64,000 nucleotides of DNA from Psoroptes ovis. Taxonomy: Eukaryota; Arthropoda; Arachnida; Sarcoptiformes; Psoroptidae. Below the pieces are notes generated by a model. It was not told where the DNA came from and made no database searches. It saw only the letters and a list, made by a program, of their open reading frames with translations. This document shows positions 54,601 to 64,000 of this stretch, one piece after another. Every line of letters begins with the position of its first letter. Within the stretch, counting starts at the first letter, position 1. A program made the position numbers and the translations under genes. Location: positions 1,302,001 through 1,366,000 of the forward strand of contig PQWQ01000006.1 of assembly GCA_002943765.1 (NCBI GenBank), written 5' to 3'.

Positions 54601-57600
54601 CATTAACCTTTTTCCGATTAGCATTCAATTATAATTAATGTTGATTTCTTCGCGCATTATCAAACGTTTTGCTTTCATGTCTGAATTTGAGCGCATATGT
54701 TTCCAGAGAAAAATAATTATCAAATATCTTGATTTGATGATGCATCGAATAGAAAAATTTCAATGGACCCGATTCCATAGCATTCCGTTGTTGAATGATG
54801 AACTCTATCTATGGCTCTCTCTATCTGCCAAATGTTGATGGAATGTCGTTGTTGTTGTGTAATGGTGAAAAGGAAAACTATGGTCAAAAAAAAAACAATG
54901 TGTTTACCACATGCATTTTATTTGGGTTGAATTGAAAATGAAAATCATCCAAAACAGATGATAAACTGATGAAAATGAAATCGAAATGAAATTACTTGAA
55001 TGTATTCGCATTCATTCATTCATTTCTATATTTTCACTTTTATTTTCATTTAAAAAGAAGAGTAGAAAAATGGCTTCAAATATTACTGTATCGTTGGCTT
55101 ACATCATGAATCACTAATCTAATTTGTGATCAATTTTAATTTAATTTGAAAGCATCATAATCAACAACAACATTATCATTATCATTGTTTATTTTGTTTG
55201 AATTTTTACAAATAAAATCTGAAAACGAATCAGTCATATGATATTTTATTTTATTTTATTTTTTCCATGGTTGCAGACGCACACATCCAGTGAGACGCGT
55301 TTACAATTTCATGATAAAATAAAATAGAATGAGAGAAATAGTGTAAAATTTGAAATTAATGATATAAGAACAAAAAATAAAAATATTTGAAAATGTTTCA
55401 TGTGCAAGTGATAAATGAATAAATGATTATGTTTTTTAGCTTGAGAATTGAATTCAAAATAAAAAGCGAAAAATAAGAGAGATTTCGAGTGTATTTTTAT
55501 GTTTTTAAATTCACATTTAAATACCAAATAACGGAATAAAAATCGATAGGATTCAATTTCTTCTCAGATTTGTCAAATTTGTTGAATCATTCTCAAGAAT
55601 TTATCGAGATTCTGTGTCGAAGTATTATATCGATGTATTTACACTTCTCCTTACAAATCTTGAAAGAATTTTATCCAAAGAAAAATGTCATATTTTCACT
55701 ATTTTATACATATAAAAATGATTGATTGGAATTATCAATCTCAAAACATATCTATCGATAAATATGAATATTTTCCAGAATTTTAGGATTTCTTGATTTT
55801 TCCCCAATCTCTTAAATTCCTTAAAACATGCGAATTCAATTGTACATTCTCAAATGTGTGTCAGTTAAAAATTTAATGGATGAGAATTCAAATGAAATGA
55901 AACAGCAGACAAAAAATCGGAACAATCGGATCGTACAATAATAAATATGAGACAAGAATATATGATAATAATAATTTTCAACATTAGCCATCTAATACAC
56001 AAACACACACAAAAATGTTAAAAATGATGATTTTTAATGATGATTATGAGGATGAACATTATAATAATCATAATAATAATAATCATCATCATCATTAAAA
56101 TCATTATATTGAATTAAAACAAGTTTGTTTCTATTTTTATATCGTTTTTTGAATTATCATTATTCCAAAATGGAGAGAAATATAATTCTTTAGTCTGTTT
56201 TCATCCATCCATTTTTTTCTTTGAAGAAATTTTTCAAGAAAATTAATTTTTAATGTTCAAATTATTTTCATTTTTTTCTCGAGAAAATGAAATTCATTCA
56301 TTATGTTTTCAGCGTCTTATTCCTTTTCTATTCTCGGTCTGTATTACAGTGTGGTAATACAAGACAAATGATAATTAATGTTGTAACAAATGATAATTAT
56401 TTTCAAATGATCGACTAAGAATAGAATGAATAGAGGAGAAATGACCACAATTTTCTCCCTTTTTTAACAATGAAAAATAAAAATTATTATTATTTCCAAC
56501 TAAGAGGCTTTATTTTTCTATTCCTTTCTATGGAAAACAATTATAATTGTAATTCTTCAATTTTTCTTGAATGATTATCAAAAACAAATTGACGAAAGAA
56601 TTGTAAAAAAATGAATAAATAAATAAACCCTAAAATGTTACAAAATAGCACAACACAAAAAGTGAACACAATATTTCATCATCATGTGATCATGGGATCA
56701 ATCAATCGATCATTTGTGGTCAAAACACTAAACATTTATTTTTATTTATTCTTTTTTTGCCCAAATTTTCAAAGCCACAAATATCAAATGATGAATGATA
56801 CGATCAGAATGAATTGTAAGAAAAAATTGTGCAATAAAACATTGAACCAGTGAAATATTGAACCGTAAAACATCGATATTCATTCAATTCTGGTTCCATT
56901 AAGAAATCATTTAAAGAAAAAAACAAATGTCAAAATTGATCAACTTTGATCAATTTACTTTCATCCATCAATGATCTTTGATCAAATCAAATGAAATGAA
57001 AATAACAAAAATTCATTTTAATGAAATTAAATCATTTGATGTTAGTGTTTGTTTGTTTGTTAAAATCCAAGGATTATTTTCATATCAGTCCAAAATACAA
57101 TGATTAATTGATCGATTAATTAATTGATTAGAAACAATTTTTCTTAGTTTCTATTTTGTATTAAATAAAAGATAATCTATCATCATTGAAATGTTTGCAA
57201 ATAATAAAACATTTGGCAAAATATTTTTCTCTTCTTATTCTTTGTTCATTTCGAAATTGATGATCGTTTTTTCGCTTTTTATTTCATCCCATTGTTATTT
57301 AGCCGGCTTCATTTTGAGAATTTCATTAATTTCATTCCCATTTTCTTCGGGTCTGATATTGAGAAACTAGGAATCTTTTTTCATTTTCATTTCCATCTCT
57401 CTCTATCGCTTTTAGAATTCATTCATTTACACAATTCGGGTTCAAAATTTTCGTCGTGTTCATTCGGCACATAATACAAACTATTATCGCTCCCTTATTT
57501 CATTCATTCATTCATTTGCAATATTTCGATTCATTTTAATCATGAATTTCTGAGGAAAAAACTAATACAAAATGGAATCAGAATGAAATAAAGAAATTCA

Positions 57601-58634
57601 AACCAAAATGGAATACGGGAAAATAAAGAGAAAATACAATTGAATTTGATAATGATAACAATAACAATCATAATAATAACTGTGATATTTTGCAAAAAAC
57701 ATTCATTTTATCATAATCATCGTTTAATAACGGACAATAATAACAATGATGATGATAATAATGGCGAATAATAACAATAATAATCATTTAAAACACATCA
57801 GACAAAAATGGAAAATTTTAAAAGAGATTTCAATTTCACATTATTATTCAAAGGCATTCAAACAAATTCATTTTTTTTTTTCTTCGAATCGATGTGAATA
57901 AATAAATTCAATGAAAACATGAATATTTCTTCTTAGCAATCAAAACAAAACAAAGCTGTTTGAAACGCAGAAGAGAGCATAAACAAAAGCTTCAAATTGC
58001 ATGAATTTTCTGTTTTTCAGGAGCCAATGCCATATGAATAACATGCCATAATTCGGTTGTAAATTGACATTTTTTTCGAGAATCGAAATTGGAAATTTTC
58101 TTCATCATTTTTACCAGAATAATCATCATTTCTTTAACATTGTCAAAATGATTATAATTGATGATCGTTTGTTTGTTCGCTGTGGCTGTTGTTGTTGATT
58201 GAGTTTATAACAACAATTAACGAGCCAAACATTTCATTATCAATGATTGAAATGATATACCAGACTGAATGATAATTATAGGATGCCCGATGGCATTGAA
58301 ATAAAATAAATTATTTTATAATGATTTTTTCCTGGAGAAAGAACGAATTTCCTATTGTTTTGTTGGACCGAAAATGGATTTATTATTAATTCGGCAAATT
58401 TTTGCTTATTCAAAGAAAATTTTCATTCAAAATTCATTTACCTTTGATAAAACCACAATCAAAAAATAGTATGAAAAACAAGGAAAATTATTTTGAAAAT
58501 TTCAATTATTTTAATTACAAATTATCTTCTCTTTAATGTTGGAAGAATTTAGAAAAATTAATGATAATAATAATTTACAAAATAATGTATCAATCATTGG
58601 ACGGTGTTTTAATAAAGCAAGAAAATATATCTCT
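51626..58634. other. 7 kb AT-rich intergenic DNA, little recognised
   Basis: No long coding frame. Contents: T/A runs, ATA/ATG repeats, a GC-richer patch at 53757-53805, a possible short minus-strand exon at 54474-54578, and a patch with ACGCGT near 55270-55305. Short frames at 52760-52948 (plus) and 53002-53202 (minus) have no clear homologue and were not called. Confidence 0.5.
54474..54578 (-). CDS. Candidate short exon, 35 codons, unrecognised
   Basis: ATG start MVYNDEKNDEIYLIEFQNGK, continuing HVCFVEFYFPNTNPK to the donor CCAAAG|GTAAAT in phase 0. The composition is protein-like, unlike the surroundings. No partner exon was found, and the frame is closed by TAA 10 codons upstream. It could be a first exon or a chance frame. 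Confidence 0.35.
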
Positions 58635-59210
58635 TCATTCAACAATAGCAATCATTGCTTCGCCAGGATCTAATTGTAGTGATTTCATGATTAAAAATTC
58701 ATTTGTTCGATTTACATTTGTTGCTAATTGAATTGATGAAAAATGAAATTTATCAGAAAAATCTTTGATTATTGTTTCATTACCAAGATTTGCAAACAAT
58801 ACATAACGATAACGTCGGTGTTGTAGATGATTATCGGTAGATTGTTTACGATCAAAATATTGTTCCAAACAAATTGTCGTATGATCAATGTAATGAAATA
58901 AATAATTCAATGGTTGCTGTTGGTAATGTTGAGATTTAGACGATGATTTCATGTCTAATTTTGTATTGTTATCATTTTCTATACTTAATGGATGATTGTA
59001 AAGAAAATCTAAACGAAAATTTATTAAATCGCTAACAATTTTAACCCAATCTGATCTTTTTTCAACATTAATTTGAGCATAATCAGGATGTATTGATAAA
59101 GATGATGAGGTAGATGGAAAAGATGATAATGTTACATTGGGTAAACTAAAATTAGCATTCGGTGAATCGGATGTCCATGCCATCGGAATTAAATGGCCAC
59201 CAATTAAGAT
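58635..59210 (-). CDS. Last exon of an SLC3 (CD98hc/rBAT-like) amino-acid-transporter heavy chain, 191 residues
   Basis: After acceptor ACAATTAG it reads ILIGGHLIPMAWTSDSPNAN and later HPDYAQINVEKRSDWV. These are the MQW-PNAGFS and HPDY-x-NVE landmarks of GH13-like domains in SLC3 heavy chains and insect maltases. The C-terminal beta domain follows: YRYVLFANLGNETIIKDFSD and LDPGEAMIAIVE, like rBAT VVLNFGES and LDKGEGLIFE. A Q/S/N-rich loop is inserted at about 83-100. Heavy chains pair with LAT-type light chains at the plasma membrane. The catalytic barrel is not in this exon and no upstream exon is seen to 64000. It is therefore either joined over a long intron or an isolated fragment; the alternative is a secreted alpha-glucosidase. 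Confidence 0.75.
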   Translation of the reverse strand: MLIGGHLIPMAWTSDSPNANFSLPNVTLSSFPSTSSSLSIHPDYAQINVEKRSDWVKIVSDLINFRLDFLYNHPLSIENDNNTKLDMKSSSKSQHYQQQPLNYLFHYIDHTTICLEQYFDRKQSTDNHLQHRRYRYVLFANLGNETIIKDFSDKFHFSSIQLATNVNRTNEFLIMKSLQLDPGEAMIAIVE

Positions 59211-60302
59211 CTAATTGTGTAAAAAATAAACGGAAAAAAAGAATTAATTCTTTAATTCTTCAATCCTATTAGTTTTCAAACAAATTCAGAATATTAAATT
59301 ATAAACAACTCTTCATACAAATGCAATTTTGGTTAATTGATTCAATTATTCAATTTAAAGTGAATCTGTTTATATTTTTCCTCCAGGTCCGATACATTTT
59401 GATTCATTAATTATTAATTAGTGTTGATATGAAATCAAATAAATTAGTAAATTATTCACATATCAGCAAGGGACACTGTAGCCAGACACTATAGTCATGC
59501 TGAACATGTTTATGCAAGCAAACGGCAAAATATCAAGTATAAAACCATGACATGACACAGGCCATACTCCTCTATATTAATCGTACTTATTCAATGTCAT
59601 CATTAAAATTTAGTTTTTCTAAAATATAAATGACTGTTTTTCGAATAAAACTTTAATAAACTTGACACTTATAAAAATATAAAATAAATCAACAAACAAA
59701 AATAAACAAAATGACATTAATTGACTTTAAGGCTAAAGATCAGCAACTGAAAGAATCGATCAGAATCAAAATTGATTTCAGAAATAGAGAAAAATGTCAT
59801 TTAAATTGAAAAATTTCTCCACATAAAAATTCTAACAATCAAACAAATACAAATTGACACAATATTTACAGAATCAATTTATAAATGTTGATGGTCATCA
59901 TCAGTATCATCATGAACATCATTATCATCATTGATAATATGACTATTTATTGATTTTATAAATAAATAAATGTATGTATCATAACAAATGTGTATGATAA
60001 TCATCATTATGATCGTCATGATCATCATTATCGAAATAATCATCATCATCGAAAATGAAATGGTCAAATAAATATTTTCATTTTTCAAAATGAAAAAAAA
60101 TAAAACTTTCAACTTTTTCAAATTTCTACACATTTCATTTCATTTTTTTAAAACCAAAATAAGGACCAACTACATACAATACCATACATATAACATCATC
60201 AAATAATTTTAAAAAAAGATCAAATAAAGTTTATTTCTGCTGGAAATTTATTTTATATTTCAAAAAATGAAAAAAAAATTATATTTCACATTCAATGAAA
60301 CA

Positions 60303-60345
60303 TAAATAAATAAATAAATGGAAAAAATAAATAAATAAATAAATT
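60303..60345. repeat. AAAT tetranucleotide microsatellite
   Basis: Two runs of ATAA units separated by one short interruption. Confidence 0.9.
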
Positions 60346-63229
60346 TCAAACAAACAACAACAACCCTGGTAATAATAATAGCAGCAAAAAGCCAATGAAA
60401 TATCATTTGACAACAACAACAATCAAAAAACATAATAACGATCAACATCAAAAGCATCAACATTTACAATAGGAAATGAAGATGTTGTAATTTTTCGAGT
60501 AATAATATCGAAGAAAGAAAATATTATTTATTGTTATAACTTACATACAACGAAAAATGAAAATAAAAAACAAATATCATTTAGTTTTTATTTTATTCTT
60601 CTTTGGGTAAAAAGAAGAAATTGCTTGAAACAACTCAGAAAGAGTGAAAACATTATTTGTCAAGTTTCTAAAATTGGAAATTGAAGAATTGTCTTCAATG
60701 ATTAAGATTGTAAACTAAAAAAAATTCTTCAATTTCCAATGAAGAACAAATAGTAAAATGAAATAATAAAATTTTGATCAAACGCATTGAAATTCTTGAA
60801 ACAGTACGGCTGATGTGGATCAGCAGCAGCAGCCGCATGGCTACGAGTATCGAAATATAAATGTTTGATGATGAAAATTTTTGAAAATTTTCAAAATCTA
60901 AAATCGATTTTTTTTCGCTTTCTCTCTCGATATCTTTTTGATTGTCACAACAACAACAATATAGGGAAAAAATGATTCAAAATCTATTTATTTTTTCATA
61001 TATCCACAAAATGAAAATCAATAAATAAATAAACGAGCAAATAAATAAATATTACAATGAGAAAATTGAGATTTAATGTGTTTTCTTTCCATTTTTTTTT
61101 TTTTTTTGTTTGTTTCTATTTGCAAATTGCTGATAATCAATTTGCTTGTATGAAATAAACAAATAAATGAATGTTGAATGATGAAATAATAACAATAATT
61201 TCAATATGGCCATTTTCTGTATCGACTATTGAATTGTCATATGTGTGTGTGAACATATTTTTTTGGGCTAAATATGATCATTACATCAATTCTGGAACTC
61301 ATGAAAATAAAATGGATAAATAAATAGATGGATAAATGAATGAATAAATACAATTTCAATGACAATTATAATTTTCGCATTTGTTTTTTTCCATGATATT
61401 GAATGAATAATCACACACATAAATCATCATCAATTTATTTTAAATCATTTTTCTGTAAATCAAAGATTATCTTGTCGATGATGTCAACGATTTTGTAGGT
61501 CATTTCGATTGTTTTTGGTTGATGGTTTCACAAATTCCAAATATAAAAGGAGAAAAGATGTTTGAATCAATTAAATTTGATTAATAATATTTGTTAGTCG
61601 GAATTGTTTGGGTTATTTATTTATCAATAATAAATGCATGACAATCGAATAATTGTTGGGATTTTTTTCATTTTCTTTGCCTTTGAACAATTTCAAAAGT
61701 TGAAATAAATCCCAAAAAAAAGAAATGAAGATTGCCAAAATCAATGTTTTTCAATGTGCTTGAAACGTGATTAAATCTCAATGAATTTTGATATGTATCA
61801 TTTTCACCATTGTATATGGTATGTTTTACCAAACAAACAATGGCCAAAAAACGTCAAACAAATTCATGGAAAAAAATGAGAATTTGATTTATTTTTTTTT
61901 TTGGACAACAAAACATATACAAACAATATTGCTTTGTCTATTTTGATACTGATATCTGCGCTATATTCTGTGTTTTCAACGGAAAAAAGGGTCTAAAAAT
62001 TTCATTAAATTTTTAAACAAAAACGAAAAAAAATAAATTCTGAAATTTGATATATTTTATGTCTACATCTGAACAAATGATGAGGATCATTGAATTATAA
62101 AGTAATGAAATTTTTTGAAATAAAAAACAAAGTCAAAACGACATTTGAAACCCAATAGTTTTGCTTTATTTTTGATACTCAAAGATAAATTAAAATTCAA
62201 TCGTTTAAGTAAATTCATGGATTTTTAATAAATCAAATTGCAAAAAAAATCATGTTGTATACAACATGAATTGAAGCACTCGTGCATCGTTGATGAAATC
62301 ATAAATGTCTCAACTTAATACAAATAAATTATTGAGGTTTAGCATCATCATTTGGAGTGCGAATCATCAATGACACACAGACAAACACGCACAGAGACAA
62401 AATGTAATTAATTGTTTGTCTGACTCAGACAAACAATAAAATCATTTGATTTGATTATTTATTTACTACACATCGATGAATTCAGATATCATATTAATGG
62501 TAGACAAACAAAGAATTAATAATTAAGAATTTACAATTAAGATTTAAGAATCAAATTTAAAACCCCAAAATGAAATTATTTCATTTTTCTCACTCCGCTT
62601 TTATATTTATGTTGATTGTTTAATTCGTAACTTAAATCTTTCCGAAGAAATATGACAATTCACTCCGAAAGGCCAAAAAAGAACAGATTTTAAGAATTGA
62701 GAAAAAAGATCAAGAATCATTAGATTTATTTGAAACATGGTGAAATGCTTTGAAATGAAAAATGGCGAAAAAACTTGATAATAACATCAAATGGCGTATT
62801 GTAAATGGTGTGTGTTGGTGCACAATTGATTAAACACACATTGAAAGCAGACATTTTTACATGAGACACAAATTCGGAAGAAGCGGAATGTGAGAAAATC
62901 TTTAACATAATGATGATGAAAAACAAATGAATTCGTATGAAAAAAATAAATTTTTTTCATTTTGTTTCATCCCCCTAAATTGAAAATAAAACTTTTAATT
63001 TTTGTTTCTTCATTTCCATTTTCCACTGTGAAAAATAAAGAAATGTCTGTGTGTAAATTCGCATCTATCTATTCGTTGGAAAAAATATCGAGTAAATTTA
63101 TTATTATCATCATCGTTATCATTATTATTGTTTTGGCTGTTAAATGGTCATCAAACAAATAAACAAACGAAAGAAAAATAGAAATATATAAATAAATATT
63201 GGCCCATTTATTCTGGCACTGTGTATGTT

Positions 63230-63250
63230 TGTGTGTGTGTGTGTATGTGT
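63230..63250. repeat. GT dinucleotide microsatellite
   Basis: About ten GT units with one interruption. Confidence 0.9.
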
Positions 63251-64000
63251 GATTCTATATGGATGCTCCAAATAATCAAGCTTATTTTTGTTTTATATTT
63301 TTTCATTTTTTACTCGATAATAAAACACAAAACAAAAATAGATAAATGAACGAAAACAGAAAAATGATTTAGATATATCATATAACATGAAAATAAATAC
63401 AAGAAAACATAAACACCAACTAATAATAATAATCGTAATAATAATCATCAACATCACCAGATCATCATCATCAACAATGATGATGATGACGACAATGAAA
63501 CATTATTTTTTTATATGTAATTTTTACATTTAAGAAATAATGATAATAATGATGATGATGATTGTGTTTGGGTATGTGTGTGTGTGTGATGATCTTTTTT
63601 ACAAGTTGATTCAATTCATTCATTCATTTATTTATTCGTTTATTTATTTATTTAATATTTTATTATCATTTCGCTTTATTTAGCTTCGTTGTGTTCAGTG
63701 TGTTTGGCGTTGTTTATTGTTGTGTTTAGTGTGTTTATATCATATAATGTCATCAATTGATGATGATGAAACTAACTAAGAGAAAAAAATTGTGCAACAA
63801 CACCAACAACGACAGCCACAGCATCAGCAACAAAAGTCTTTGAATTTTTTTCCCTTATTCCTTCCTCTGGTTGATAATAAAAATAATAATGATAAAGAAA
63901 AATAATAATAAATTTTCCAATTCGATTGAGACATCAACATTATTATTATTATTATCATTGTTATAAATATTATTATTGTATTTTCATTCAAAAGTCAAGT

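Larger units (their letters stand above)
59211..64000. other. Intron of the SLC3-like gene or intergenic DNA: no exon recognised
   Basis: AT-rich with microsatellites (AAAT at 60303-60345, GT at 63230-63250, TTTA near 63620-63655). A GC-rich islet lies at 60797-60850. No frame resembling the GH13 barrel of the SLC3-like protein is present. Confidence 0.5.

Noticed and set aside
1..64000. CRISPR arrays, operons or other bacterial features
   Set aside because: Spliced genes, polyadenylation signals and animal protein families show nuclear eukaryotic DNA; no regularly spaced repeat-spacer array is present.

Overview
The window is nuclear DNA from a small-genome animal, most likely an acariform (astigmatid) mite. 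The points in favour are extreme AT-richness, short introns beside very long ones, Asn/Ser/Thr/Gln-rich proteins, and clear animal-only gene families with arthropod-type best matches. This identification rests on recalled family features; no database search was run.

The left 39 kb is dominated by one minus-strand gene. It is a neuron navigator (NAV; Drosophila sickie, C. elegans unc-53) that runs off the left edge. I rebuilt 15 coding exons with matching splice phases, from a start at 39174 down to base 1. They encode about 2046 residues: an N-terminal calponin-homology (CH) domain interrupted by two Q/N-rich insertions, a long low-complexity middle with [ST]xIP microtubule plus-end motifs, and two coiled-coil segments. 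The sequence then enters the region before the AAA ATPase domain, which lies outside the window. A 764-codon start exon at 2392-4683 looks like an internal alternative promoter. Another exon at 47028-47291 could be a far-upstream alternative start.

The 19 kb NAV intron between exons 13 and 14 carries three mobile elements. One is a 1.87 kb hAT-type foldback element with an 8-bp target duplication. The second is a 153-bp hAT-type MITE, with its own 8-bp duplication, nested inside the first. The third is an intact Ty1/copia retrotransposon with identical 335-bp LTRs, a 5-bp target duplication and a single 1289-residue open polyprotein, in the same orientation as NAV.

The right part is more gene-dense. 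At 43.4-45.5 kb on the plus strand is a four-exon filzig-type trypsin-like protease. At 48.8-50.0 kb on the plus strand lie a 93-residue membrane protein and a six-finger C2H2 protein. At 50.1-51.6 kb on the minus strand is an unrecognised 495-residue protein, convergent with the zinc-finger gene. At 58.6-59.2 kb on the minus strand is the last exon of an amino-acid-transporter heavy-chain (SLC3/CD98hc, GH13-like) gene whose upstream part is probably beyond the right edge. The remaining stretches are AT-rich introns or intergenic DNA with microsatellites and a few GC-rich islets. These genes do not form one pathway. The main theme is a large cytoskeletal gene whose introns host transposons and perhaps internal and nested transcription units.
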